Assembly: GCA_907164885.2 (NCBI GenBank)
Contig: OU015496.1
Span: 181,440,128-181,504,127, forward strand
Direction of reading: 5' to 3'
Length of the DNA stretch: 64,000 nucleotides
Origin: Dolomedes plantarius
Lineage: Eukaryota; Arthropoda; Arachnida; Araneae; Dolomedidae
How positions within the stretch are numbered: the stretch's first letter is position 1; every line of letters begins with the position of its first letter. The translations under genes and the position numbers were made by a program. Of this stretch, positions 46,215-58,424 are shown piece after piece. The notes below the pieces were generated by a model that was not told the DNA's origin, made no database searches, and was given only the letters and a program-made list of their open reading frames with translations.

Positions 46215-46964
46215 CTCTTAGGCCCGTATTCTTGGGATGCATGCTATCCCAACCCGTAAGGAAAAGGTTAATAATTGTACTACTACTAATAAAAATGCTT
46301 TGGCTCTCGTGTTCGTATCTCAGTCTTGTATGAACAGCAATAATAACAATTAATATTAATACACAATTAATAGTTAAGAAAATAACATAAAAAATTGTAT
46401 TAATTTTATTCTCCGTTAGTTACATTAATACAATTAATAAATATATAACAATGCAAATAGTAATAATCTATAATAATTATAATAATGTACCACTAGTAAT
46501 AATATATTTTGGTTACCGTGATCGTGTTTCAGTCTTGCATGCAGGGTATTTGGGGTGAGAACAAAAAAACGTCAAGAAAGAATGATTGTGATGGGGAAAG
46601 CCTCCGCAAAAACTTGATCCATGCCCACTTATTCTAGCTGCAAATTAGAAGGGATGACCTGATTGTTACAATAGGGATTCTTTTTTCTTTTTGAGAATTT
46701 TGTACTCAGACTCTTTTAAAATGCCAAAGAAAAAAAACTCAGAAATATTCATGGGCTAATGAGAAACCTTAACACTCTCAGAAACGAAAATTTACCCTCC
46801 ATAACAAAAATAAATAAATAAATATTCTATACATAAATCTTAAAGGAACTACATATTCTTTTAAAGGGACTTTAAGTAAAATAATTGTGGACGATCAAGA
46901 TTTTCAGCTTTCCTTCTGTAAATAGTCCTTTGTATTCTTTAGTGTGTCAGCCGGTAGCTTTGAT
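46211..46964. other. AT-rich DNA, no feature seen
   Basis: TAATAA-rich sequence without a gene or clear repeat. Confidence 0.4.
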
Positions 46965-47070
46965 CAGCACGGCTTTCACAGTATTATTTAAGTTAGCGTT
47001 TTATCATTTGGTTCATCCATATGATGTTCTCATAATAAAGCAGCCATCAAATAAGCAGGGGGGATGGATG
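46965..47070 (+). mobile_element. Possible old SINE remnant
   Basis: Contains GATGTTCTCATAATAAAGCA followed by GCCA, which aligns with the SINE body module GGTGCTCCTATAATAAAGTA then GCCA at 15174-15320 and in 18990-19205. The remainder is too diverged to align by eye. Confidence 0.4.
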
Positions 47071-47846
47071 GATATCTTTCAAATCAGAGCCTGCCACGTT
47101 GGAGGGGGGAGTAAATAAAAAAATCTAAATAAATTATTTTAACCTTTACTTAATGAAAAAAATATTCCCTTGGATTTCAAACCTCTTTTTTATTAAAACT
47201 TCAACCTTGTTAGTTTTGTAATTTTCTAAATGATGGATCAATTATTCAAGAACGTAAAGTTTACATCTTTAAATTCTTAGATCGGGGATTTCGAACTTTT
47301 TTTACACTCAAGTTGCCGGAAGCTTTTCAAATCAATGTTAACGTTTTAGTTGATTGAACTGTAAATGGGAAAGAATAAACTCTTTCACTGGAATAGTGGA
47401 GCTTTTGAGATTAAGCATTACTCTTTTTTTTATTCGGTTCAAACTTTGTCATGAAACTGAACTTTAACAATTCATACGAATACTGCTGGAAGATGCACTG
47501 TTAAAATATAACCCTTTTAATTTCAGAAACTCAAACGCTTATCCTAACTAAGTCATACTTACTTTTTACACAAGCTATATGTTAATATTTCTATCTTTTA
47601 AATAAATGGGTACGCTTATACTCAAATATTTGATTGCCTAATCCCAATTATGTATGAAAAAACAAATTAAAAATTAGTCTGTGATCGTGACCACTCATGT
47701 AGTATTTGGAAATCATTCAAAATTATAATCATTTCATGAAGCAATTTCATTTTATGCAGCAAATCCAAATTTTCTAAAGCATATAAGACTATATCCAAAA
47801 ACTAGATAACTGCAGTATCTCCTTTGATTTTCATATCTCTCTAAAC
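47071..47846. other. AT-rich DNA, no feature seen
   Basis: No gene recognised. The last 8 bases (47839-47846, CTCTAAAC) are the left target duplication of the hAT element. Confidence 0.45.
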
Positions 47847-49334
47847 CAGGGGTACTCATAATTAGGCCCGATAAGCTTTTATGTGCGGCCCGAAACACAT
47901 ATACTCATTATCAGGCATGTGCTTTTGTAAACACAAATTAGCACCTGAAAAATACAAAACTGTACAAAAATGGGTCATCTGCTGTTCACGTTGTTCACAT
48001 CCATGTACTTTTGTAAATCATCCAAGTTCAAAATGACATATCGCTCACTCCTTTCAACAACGTCTTATCTCAAAAATCAGCGAATTTTAATTATGCGTGT
48101 TTTCAGAATGCCCTGAAAGAGTAGTATATCTCTGAAAAATCATCATATCTCACCGCTCAATATTTAGCAGCTAGAGAGCGGAATTAAAATGTATTTTCAA
48201 TACATTTCAATGTACTTGTAAACTTTCAAATCACTCTCCTGAAAAATCTGGTTTTTTGAGATATGACATTGTTGAAAGAAGTGAGCGATATGCGAAGGAT
48301 GTACAATGTAAAAATCTGTTTACTGATTCTCAACTTAATGACGTATTGAGAGTAGCATGTAGCAAGTATAAACCTGATTTTTCTTAAGGCGGTCCACGAC
48401 ACAAAATTCTTCAAATTTTCGAAAAAAATTTATTGCATTAAAAATTTTTGTGTTCTTTTCCGCTTAAAAGGAAGTTTAAATCATGTTTCTATCTTAATTA
48501 GAACAGAAGATATGAATTTTTTGGCAACATTCTAATAGCAACTAATCGTTGTTTAAACCTGTAAATGCGTTTTTCTTCATGATGGGTTTTTTCACCATTT
48601 CTCGTCTTTAAATTCTTATAAGTCAATAACCGTTAAAGATGAATGGCTCAAACTTGGAGCATGTCTTTTTCAATTATTTTACTTTAATTTTGACTCAGCA
48701 AATTTGAAAAAATATTAACTTTTGAAAATATGATTTTTAAAAAATAAGTTACATCATTTTTTTGAAATTTTTACTCTAAATATTTTAAATTTTTTAAAAA
48801 TTAATATGTTAAATTTTTTTTTTAATTAATATTTTTAAAAATGCAGTGTCAAAATTAAAATGTGTATATTTCTCTATAATTAAATGAAAAAATTTTGAAC
48901 TCGACATATAATATTTCGAGTTATAACGATTAATAAAAATATTAATAAAACAATTACGATTAATAAAACAATTAATTTAAATACCCCACTTTTTAAAAAA
49001 AATTTAAATCTTAAAATTTTTAAACATCTTTTGAGAAGTTTTATGATGTGATTTTGTTTACAAATTATATGGTTAACCGTCACAAAAAAAATTCAAAATT
49101 TCAACTCATTAAATTATTTTTTTAAATGTATCCTGGACCCTCTTAAATAATCTAAAGTGTGTTTTACCATAATGAAAATAACAAACATATTTAAATAAAT
49201 GTTTGAATACATTTAGGTTTTCAGTTTTCTTTTTTGCATTTTTATGTTATAAGGTATAGTGCACTATGTTGCGGCCTGCGTTACGTAGTAAACATATGCA
49301 TGTGACCCGAGAGAAAAAAGGTCGAGTATGACTG
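47847..49334. mobile_element. hAT element, non-autonomous, 1.5 kb
   Basis: 1488 bp flanked by perfect 8-bp direct repeats CTCTAAAC (47839-47846 and 49335-49342). The left end reads CAGGGGTACTCATAATTAGG then CCCGATAAGC, and the right end inwards CAGTCATACTCGACC; both are followed by GGCCCG or GGGTCACATG motifs typical of hAT ends. No transposase frame remains. Inside is a secondary inverted repeat (about 48029-48085 against 48238-48295) around CATATCGCTCACT and TTTCAACAA modules. The rest is AT-rich. Confidence 0.9.
48029..48295. repeat. Internal inverted repeat of the hAT element
   Basis: Arms of about 55 bp separated by about 150 bp. The left reads CATATCGCTCACTCCTTTCA and the complement of the right CATATCGCTCACTTCTTTCA, both continuing through ACAAYGTC and ATATCTCAAAAA-like sequence. 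Confidence 0.8.
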
Positions 49335-49434
49335 CTCTAAACGTTCAATAGAGAATTGCTAAAAATACGATTAGATAACCCTTTGATCATTGTAATTATC
49401 CATCGAAAGGATCTTTATTGTTTAACTAGATGAA
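49335..49434. other. Right hAT target duplication and short spacer
   Basis: CTCTAAAC at 49335-49342, then about 90 bp of plain sequence. Confidence 0.6.
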
Positions 49435-50210
49435 AAATCCGTACTTCGCTACGGAGTACATTCAAATTAAATTCAACTGTCAATGTATGCAATTAATGCC
49501 AAATATATGTTTAAATATATTTATAATTAATGCAACTATCAATGTATGCATTTGATGTAAAAAAAACGAAAAAATATATTTATAAAATAAATCGTAACGG
49601 ATATTTTTGTAGACAAAATAATGTAGAAGAAAATATTCAAATTAAATCTAATAGAACATACTAAAGAATATAGTACAGTTAATATAGTACAGTTTGAGGA
49701 ACATATCTTTTACTGTATTTTAATCTTTTTTTTGGATAATTTCCAATCGTCTGCCGCATTAGCCAAAAAAAAATATTTTTTCGTCTATTTCGTTGCTATG
49801 AGCGTGACGATAAATTAATTTAAAGTACCAGAAAAAGAAGTCACGGGATGAGCATTTAATAAATTATATTCTAAAAATTAATCTTTGAAAATTCACCTAA
49901 AGTCAGAAAATGGAGGTTAAGATTCGAAAAAGATTTCATTTTAAAGGAATTTTTATGATCTTTCTCGTGATATAAACTTTATAACCCTCAAATTATTATT
50001 TTAAATGCAAACTTAAAAAAAGTTACAAAACAGCTTAAAAATTTAATTTTTAAAAAATCTAAGAAGAATTTTTCAAAAATCTTTCTTAGTGCACCCCTAC
50101 ACTATAACAGGAATCACCATGCAAAATTTCAGCCCTTTAGGTTCAGCGGTTTGGCCTGTGCGTTGTATGTCAGTGAGTCAGTCAATTACGGAACTGTTTT
50201 ATATAGATAG
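49435..50210 (+). mobile_element. Dispersed repeat (ACTAGCTG family), intact copy
   Basis: Begins ACTAGATGAAAAATCCGTAC TTCGCTACGG and ends GAACTGTTTTATATAGATAG. It aligns with the copy at 33705-34417 along its length, with small insertions. It serves as the empty-site reference for the mariner at 34418-35711. A fragment of another copy, ACTAGCTGAAAACCCGTA, starts immediately at 50211 in the same orientation. Confidence 0.85.
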
Positions 50211-51500
50211 ACTAGCTGAAAACCCGTATAGAGATTATGAGGTATAGAGATATTATTATATATAGAGATTATGCTGAACTATTTTTCCTAATCCCAGATT
50301 TGAATCGCTAGTTTTGGTGAGCATTTTCTTAAACATTCCTGTATAAAATTTCAGAAAAATATATTCCTAGAAATAATATTCGATCTATATGTATAATATT
50401 CGATTAAAGACAGCTTTATACTATCCTTATAAATGATGCTATCAACTTCACCCCGTAGACAAGAAATTAAAGCCTTCTGTTTTAGACTGACCAGGGTGCT
50501 AGTCGTTTGTGAAATATCTTTAAGAAAACTCGTTATGCTAACGCGGAGTTTGGGTACTAGAATTTTAAAATCCACTCAACAGTGGTTGATTTAAGTCATA
50601 GCGTCGAGATCTATCCATGGGTATCTAGTCTCCGATTAGCCACTTGCTGCACAGTTTCGTGACATTGAGTTCCGTGACATAAGTGTGACTTTACTTGTAG
50701 ATTAATACAAATTAATACAAAAATTGTGCATTAGTAGGTTAAAAGGGGAAAGGTAGAAATTACGGGATTCCAGAAACATTGTATCCTTTGCAAATAAACA
50801 TAATCTGAATGACTTGATGTTTTTAATACGACAGAAATTTGATCTTGTTGTGCTTATCAGGCTGGGTAAAACAGTCCGGAATCTGCATCAAACATATTCC
50901 TAAAACCCTAATTTATAATTTTAACATAAAGGTCATTAAGAATGCTCACATTCTCCTTTGCATGACGTCTCAATAGTTAGCGAAAATTTAGTCCAAAGAG
51001 AAATACAAGCAAGCAGAAAATAAATATACAAAATTATTCTCTAGGGCCAAAATTAATAATTCGTAGCTCTCAGCCAAGTTGTTTATTGGCGAAAAATTTA
51101 CATCATAATTTTCAAATAATTGTATTTTTTCTAAAAAAAAAGTTTTAAAATATTTTTGTTGTTAAAATTGCAGCAACTTCTCAAAAAGCGTTAAGTATCT
51201 ACCTTATTTATATCAAATAATTAGCTCAAATGTGGAACGTTTTAATGTTTGCTCCACCACTAACAAGGGTGGACCTCGCTAAGGAACCAGAGGGTTCCCC
51301 CCCCCCCTTATTTAAAATATAAAGTAATACAATAATTTACAGACAATATAATGATTTTCGGATCCTTTTCCTAATAGCTGAACCTTGTAATCTTTTCATT
51401 CAGTGCCCCATCTGCTTCGCCATAATTTACAATCATAGAATTTGTTTCTAATACATAAATGTAAATAAATTATAATACATACGAGTACTTACATATGATT
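50211..51500. other. Short repeat start, then AT-rich DNA
   Basis: The first about 20 bp are the start of another ACTAGCTG repeat copy. The remainder shows no gene; a C run at about 51297-51307 is notable only as low complexity. Confidence 0.4.
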
Positions 51501-51546
51501 TTAATTTAAATAATTAATACGTACTCGTATTAATTATTTAAATTAA
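51501..51546. repeat. Perfect palindrome, 21-bp arms
   Basis: The left arm TTAATTTAAATAATTAATAC plus G and its exact complement are separated by the 4-nt loop TACT. Pure AT except for the two CG steps at the loop. Confidence 0.95.
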
Positions 51547-53017
51547 ATAATGTTTCCAGTAACATGATTGCAAGGTATTAATTCATAGTTTTAGTTTTAA
51601 ATAAACTGTTAATAACAGAATAATATTAATCACAGCTCAGTTAATTCTGAATATGTAATACATTAGTGTTTTTATATTTAATTTTACCGTCTTATGATAA
51701 TTATTTTATAGAAACAAATTAAAGTATTCATTTAATTGAATTCGGGTAATAGTTAATACGTAATATATCAACCTGCAACAACTTTAATTTTTTATATAAA
51801 GATTTTTACGTCGTTTCTCATTCTAGAAAATCGGGTACTCTCATTTTTACCTCAACTGTATCTCTATTTGTTATAGTTTAAATGATTTTTAATGCAGAAA
51901 TACTAATAATTTTCATAAATTACTAGAAAAGAACAACATGTGCGACTAAAATTCAAATGTTGGGCTTTTATAATTTATTTTATTTTATTATGTTTAGACG
52001 GTTATTCAACGGACATTACAAATCTTGAATCCCAAAATTTTCCTCTCACTATTTTTCAAATCACATAATAGCAAATGCATATCTTCGAATTCTAATTTTT
52101 GTATAAGACAACAGACATTTAAATAAAGATGCGTAGTTTTTAAAAATTTGAACTTTTTTTAAATTATTATTTACAGGGCATTAAATTGTACTCTGTAAAT
52201 AGTTTTTAAATTATTTATTTAATTAAAGTATAATAATAATTACAAAATTTTGAATACGTGCGCAAGATATTTTAAGAGCTTTTTCAAAATAATCTTTCTG
52301 GTAAATTCAACTTAAAAAAATCAAATTAACACTTCCGGAAATTTAATTTGCTTTAACTCTTTTAATTTCATGTTTAATACTGATCATAAATAGTATTAAT
52401 TTTGCTATTCAATAACATGATCTGCATTGCACCGCCTTAAGCTTACAGTAGGGAAAAAAATTTTCTCAAATCTGTAACGTTTATGGGTTACATTTTGTAT
52501 AACGTTTAATTTTCTCGCTACTCTTTAATTATGTCTTTCATAACCCAAAAAGGAATAGATAGAAAGGAGGGTGATCCGCCTAAGGGCACCTCCCTCCGAG
52601 TTAGAAATTATGTGAATGTGTCACAGATAAAAAAGGTTCGGATATTTGCAATTTATGCCACACACACGGTGTCAGGCCCATCTCATTAATTTCTATTGCT
52701 TTAATTATGTATACTCCTTTTCGTTCCTTCTTTCAATAAGTTTTTTGTTGTAGTAAAACTGAAACAATTAGTCACAGGGTTTTATTGATATTTACTGTTT
52801 AATACCATAGACATTAAGGAGATTCATTCTTCATCGAGTCATTTCTTCCTTTTTAATGACTCAAATCTGTAATTAAACAACAATATTGTCACAACTTTGG
52901 TAATGTATTAGAAAAATAAAAAAATAAATACAGAAGATCTAAAGCAAATTAAACATCGTAGCATCTTACATTTGTTCCTTTGAGTGATTATAAATGAAAT
53001 GAATTAGGCAGAGATAC
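51547..53017. other. AT-rich DNA, no feature seen
   Basis: No gene, RNA or repeat recognised. Confidence 0.45.
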
Positions 53018-53061
53018 TCTTACGTAATGTTTATTTTCGAGGAAATAAACATTACGTAAGA
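53018..53061. repeat. Perfect palindrome, 19-bp arms
   Basis: TCTTACGTAATGTTTATTT (53018-53036) and its exact complement (53043-53061) with a 6-nt loop, TCGAGG. It contains TTACGTAA, a palindromic bZIP-type site (PAR bZIP/CREB-like half sites), in both arms; any role in binding is inference. Confidence 0.95.
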
Positions 53062-53063
53062 TC

Positions 53064-53100
53064 GTTGACATAACAGTCATGTTTTGACTGTTATGTCAAC
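53064..53100. repeat. Perfect palindrome, 15-bp arms
   Basis: GTTGACATAACAGTC (53064-53078) and its exact complement (53086-53100) with a 7-nt loop, ATGTTTT. It lies 2 nt from the preceding palindrome, and the two sequences are unrelated. Confidence 0.95.
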
Positions 53101-55746
53101 AGATTAGACGTTTGTATCTAATAAAAACATTTTACAGTTTAAGAAAAAAGATAAAAGTTTTAAAGTACTGCTAATATTGTCTCTTCTTAAAAATAAATAT
53201 ATCTTCAAAAGTTTTATTTGTAATTTTAATGACAGGAGTTTACCCTGCCAGTTTTTCTACAAGCAATTCTTTTTAATGCCTTACAAATGGAGGTGCTGAA
53301 CAATTTAGAACTCTGATAGGATTTATAAACACAATTCATATTAAATTTTTAACTTAAAAAGCGATCTTAAATCTTAATTAGAAATCTTCAATTAACAAAT
53401 GATGGGAACTCTTATAAGAGAAAACATTTGAAGAACATATAACTATTAAATAGAAAAATTTCATTTTATATAACATTTGAACAATCATAATGAGAACAGG
53501 GAACTTAAATATATATTATGGGTGGTTGGAACAGCCCATTGCACCTATCTTTTGGTTACTACCTTTACAGTCTCACAATAGTATATCTTATGATTAGTTT
53601 ACACCAGTGTTACTAAACAAATCATTTTTACTATATTCATATATATAATGGAATTGATCTGAACCAGTACACTCTTAGAATTCGGTGAAAGAAATTATAC
53701 ATACATCGTATAATTTTTAAATACAGTTATTATTTGTGAAAAATATCCTTTTGGTATAAAAATTTGTCTTCAAATAAGATTATTAGAATAAAATTTCCAG
53801 TCACTCATACAAAGCCACTTTCATATTTCTTTCCGATTAATATGCATAGATATTTAAGAGTTTAAAAAGATGTGACTATATATGTGGGGTTAAGTGCTTT
53901 AAAACAAACCACGCTTAATTATCTAAAACCGCGTTCATCTAACAATAGAGAACAAAAAAAAAGTAGAATGTCCAGCTAAGCATGTCATCTTTCATGTAAT
54001 GGTGTAATTATGTGAAAGTGATTGATGAATTTACAGAGTTTTAGAAAGAATAATCCTTTAATATTCATGAAGAAAGAAAAGTATTGAATGATTGGGAAAT
54101 TTTGTTTTGGTGTTTTTAAGGACATACTTTACAAAGGAGGGATGTCTGTCAATGCTTTGTAAAATTAGCCAAATAAATTTACAAGCCAATAAATCAGATT
54201 TACTTACGGTGAAGAATTTTAATGATTTTACAGGGAATTTAAAGAAGTAAAATTATCTTTAAAAATCTAGAGTTAAATAATATTTTACTGTTTTAAAATT
54301 TATAAGAAATATTTTGGTCTTGCAAGTTCTCTCGAACTGCATTTATGGTAATTTTATCAAGAATAAACATTAGGTTGTACTGATTGTTTTGTCACTTAAA
54401 AAATGCTGTATTTTGTTACTTATAAATAAAGCATTTTTTACAACATTTTTACCACTGTGAGTGGTAGGTATAGAATATTTGCCCCTTTTAAAAAGTACCG
54501 TCTTAATAAAGGTTATCTTTGTCTTTCTATATTTATTGAAAACAGTATTTTAATCAATGAGACTTTAAGGTGAATTCATTAGAATTGTAAACCTAAAAAT
54601 TTCCTCTCTTTTATTTAAGTTTACTTACGATTTTTCAAGAATATTCTTTAAAAGTCAAAGATTATATTTAAGCTAATTAAGTTTTTGAAACTAAATTTAT
54701 TTTCACAAGCAAAATTTTTAACAGTTTTAAACATTATTCAAACAATGGTGATTTATTTAACATGCATTTTCTGATAATTAAATAATGCGTGTATAATAAT
54801 TCTTTTAAAAACTATAATAAATCAGTATTTTAAAACTCGCTTTTTTCCCTCTCCTGTTTGGAAATTCTTCCGTTTTGCATATGATGCATTTAAAACAGTA
54901 TTAAAACGCATTTGGGGATTTCGCTTGCTATAGAAACTAATTTCCATTATTTTTTTCATACGACTAAAAATTTAGCTTGCACGTTTAATATCATATCATC
55001 TGAAATCTACAGCTTAATATTAAAAAATTATATATTATAACAGACTCTTAAAAATTATATAGTTATGCATACCCCAAATTTATTTAAAAAACTTCATTTA
55101 TTTCTTTTTAGTAAAATTGAATTTGGATAATTTTTTTTTAAATATTAAGTTTTGAAAGAATTTAGTTTATTGAAATTTGTTGTAAACTTTGTATTAATAC
55201 GATAGAAAAGAAAGAAATCAAATTAAGTACTTGAAAAGTGGGAGTTAATGTATAATACGATCTTATCACATTTCGGTATATTACTGCTTACGAACACGAA
55301 ATGTAGATTATGCTTGAAAAGTAAATCTTTTTAAAACCACTTGTTTTAATGACTATGAAATAATTAAGCAAAAAAATACTGATTTTATTCTTTGTATCGA
55401 ATATGTATTATTTGTAAGAAAAACGAATATGTGCAAGAAAGAGCGGCTAAATTGTGTTTTTAGTAATCAGTTTTAAACATTTTATTTTGTTTTTTTATCT
55501 TTTTATCTGTTCTTGATACATTTGGTACAAAATTAATTGGTTCTTTTTTTTTCCAGAACCTGAAAAACCAAATTATGACCACCAATGTTTGGGTTAATCA
55601 GGTAAGTGGTTTGTTCAACAATTATGCAGATATAATTAATTAATAACGGTTGTAACATTTAATCAATAGGTGATACAGAGGGAGAGAGGAATACAACGGG
55701 GCAATAAGTTTAGACTATACGATTTCACTCACCTTAACATTCTGGT
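53101..55746. other. AT-rich DNA, no gene supported
   Basis: About 2.6 kb of very AT-rich sequence without a supportable frame or repeat. GGT at 55744-55746 may be the left target duplication of the next element. Confidence 0.45.
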
Positions 55747-56140
55747 TAGTCCAGTCAATTTGTGCTCAAAAGGGGCCCTCGAGGGAAAATTTTGGGGTAG
55801 TTTTGATGTCTTCCATTTTATATGTTTTTTGGGGTGCTGAATCCAAATCTGAGGTTTGTTAACAAAATTTCGTGACGCAACATTGAAGAAAATGCAAAAA
55901 AAGGTAAAAATTTTCATTTTTTGGCGGTTTTTTGCTTATAACTCGGAAACTATCAACTTTTCGTATTTAATCCCATTTATCAAAATTAAAGTACATAAAA
56001 TTTCCTACAAATTTCACTATTTAGATTTTTTTCTCCGACGGACCGTTTGGGCTCAAGCGCTATTTGAAAATTGGCGTATCTCGGCTGGCTCCGCAAAAAC
56101 CCACTTTTTACACTCCAAAACTTATCATTAAAGGCTGTCA
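55747..56140 (+). repeat. Left long terminal inverted repeat
   Basis: Holds an open frame of 91 codons (55856-56131, MLTKFRDATLKKMQKKVKIF onwards) that is mirrored by a 93-codon frame in the right arm. The two frames are nearly identical because the arms are; there is no independent evidence for a protein. Confidence 0.9.
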
Positions 56141-56370
56141 TTTAATGCCTCCTTCCAATACAATGTAGGATTTTCAAAATCACATTGTATTTAAATTCTG
56201 TGCAAATATAATTCCGTCTTGTACGTCTTTTCATGTTATTTATTCTCGGCGAGCCACACCAAATGAATTTATAACTGCCCCGTTTGGTTTAAAAGCCCTC
56301 TTTCCTTCCATTCGATTCCTTCACAGACGATTCAAGGCCGACTACGTCACCGTGTACATGCGTACCCAAT

Positions 56371-56403
56371 CAACACCCCCTATATCCGATATAGGGGGTG
56401 TTG
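56371..56403. repeat. Hairpin upstream of the transposon gene
   Basis: CAACACCCCCTATATC (56371-56386) and its exact complement (56388-56403) around a single C. It lies about 200 bp before the start codon, within the presumed promoter or leader, followed by an A-rich (TAAA)n run at about 56459-56496. Confidence 0.9.
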
Positions 56404-56605
56404 ACCCAGTCTCAAATCCCTTCATATTGTTCACGAGGTTTCCTCCCCTCCCCCCCAAAAAAAAAAAAATAAATAAATAAATAAATAAAATAAAAACACC
56501 TGCCATCCGATTCCTACCAGTGGCAGTGCGAAGGAAGTAAGTAGTTCAGTGTTAGAATCCAACGACAACACGATTCAAAAGTTATATTTACGCGTAGTGT
56601 TAAAA

Positions 56606-58194
56606 ATGGCTTCAAATGTGTGTTTTATTTGTGATGAAGTGCTGGATAATAACGTAGAGAAGGTGATAACGGTGCGGCAAAGAGGTTTGAAAACGTTTAT
56701 CGAGTCAAGGAAGAAGAGGAAGGATGGTGAGCATGTTCAGCTACGTGAAAAATCTGCAGCTGATGTTCATGAGCGATGTCGTACAAACTACATTAATAAA
56801 AGAATGATTGCAGCTCATTTGAAGAAGGCGGAGAGGTGTAGAGAGCAGTCAAAAGACCTTCTACTGAAGCGCATTTCAATTTCAAAACTCATTGTTTTAT
56901 GTGTGGCCTCGTCATAACACCTGACTTTATAGAACAACAAAGAAAAAAGAAAACCAATCGTAATATTATGTATCAGGTTCGAATTTTGAAAGTCAAGGAA
57001 ACTATCATAAAAAGGGCAGAAGAACGTGGTGATGAGTATGGACAAGCCATAATCAAACGTCTTTTGCCTGTCTCATACTTGTTGGTTTCTGATTGTCAGT
57101 ATCATAGTTTATGCATGAGAAAATTGTACAATCGCCCAAAAATTCAAGAGAAGAGAAAAAGGGATCTATTCGCCAATCATTTTGAAGCAGCAATGGAATA
57201 TGTCTACACTTATCTTGAGAATAGTGATGGAGAATGTCAGTTTACGCTAGACGAGTTGGTGGACCAAATCAAGGGTGATTATCGTCCTGGCATAAAGACA
57301 GTTAAAGCTCATCTACTCAAAAAATATGGAAGCGATATAATAATGACCTTTTCTCCAAGCAAGAAGCTGGTAGTGTGTTTCGAAAACACAGGGTATAAAA
57401 TTTTAAATGATGCTTGGTACCAGCAGGCGTTAAAAAATTAACAAGAGGAAAGACTCAGGATTATTAAGACGGCTGCTGCAATTGTTGTTGAGGATATCCG
57501 GAGCCAGGTTTATGAGACAGAACAGTACCCCTCACCTGATAAATTTTTGGAAGGAAATGAGGAACTCATTCCTGAAAGTCTCCGTACATTTATGGAAACA
57601 GTTGTACTAAACAAAATACGTGGGGACCATGATATGTGGAAGAAGAAGAACACAGCACTGGCTCATAGTCTTGTAGCAGCAGTGAGGCCCAGATCATTCG
57701 TTTCACCAGTCCTCGTAGGGTTGGCAGTGTTTCTGTACAAGAAGTACGGCTCAAAGAAATTAGTCGATGTGGTTTCCTCATTGGGATTTTGTTCGACTTA
57801 CACAGAGGCTGTCCGCCTGGAAGCATCAGCTGTCAGCAGCGATCCACTGAAAGTTAACCAGCCGTGTTTTCACAGCAGGTGTACGATAATGCCGATTTTA
57901 ATGTACATACAATCGACGGATACAGCACCTTTCACGTCATGGGTACAGACTGAAGAACAGACTGAAGAAATACGCTTACATGATGCGGAAGGTATGTCTA
58001 ATCTCAAAATCTATTTCGTAATCACTCATCTCTCCTTAATATATGATCACAAGTTGTTGTTTTCTCACCACCTCTTTCATTTTCCAGATGAACAAGCCCC
58101 GACTCTGACGACAGAACAACCCGAACCTGTGCCAGGACTCGCCGCCTTCGAAGAACCTCAGCCAGGACCCTCTAAACGACAACGGCTCATATAA
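56606..58194 (+). pseudogene. Double CxxC/HxxC protein gene of the long-TIR transposon
   Basis: Presumed transposon-encoded protein, now inactive. Start ATG 56606 (MASNVCFICDEVLDNN). Residues 6-9 (CFIC) and the later VHERCRTNY form a first CxxC...HxxC zinc module. After a frameshift near 56870 a second module follows: HCFMCG paired with YHSLCMRKLY. Next come a helical region (MEYVYTYLEN, QFTLDELVDQIKG), an in-frame stop at 57439-57441, then continuation in the same frame (EERLRIIKTAAAIVVEDIRS, AHSLVAAVRPRSFVSPVLVG, KKYGSKKLVDVVSSLG). A shift of about 80 nt near 57868-57950 hides the stretch DNADFNVHTIDGYSTFHVMG in another frame. After an intron the protein ends with PGPSKRQRLI, a possible nuclear signal. 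I have the impression of similar uncharacterised proteins in arthropods and Hydra, from memory and unverified. No catalytic triad was identified. Confidence 0.75.
57992..58087 (+). other. Predicted 96-bp intron
   Basis: Donor GCGGAAG followed by GTATGT, and a T-rich tract ending TTTTCCAG before ATGAACAAGCC. Removal joins HDAE to DEQAPTLTTEQPEP in frame. The length is a multiple of three and the intron has no in-frame stop, so retention would also stay open; splice-site quality and the abrupt change of composition favour an intron. Confidence 0.6.
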
Positions 58195-58424
58195 TAATGT
58201 AATATATGATCATATGTATTGTAATACAATATAATAAAATGTAATAATTTTTCAAGATTTTTCTTTGGAATTTCAACTTTTTTGTAACAATTACAACTAA
58301 TTTGTACAATTTCGGACTTCTTTAAATAACTTGAACATTATTTTATTTTTGAAAAAATTACCTGTACCTCTACATATACGATCTAAATAAGGTATGTGCA
58401 GAGAACTGGGAGGAATTCACTAAT

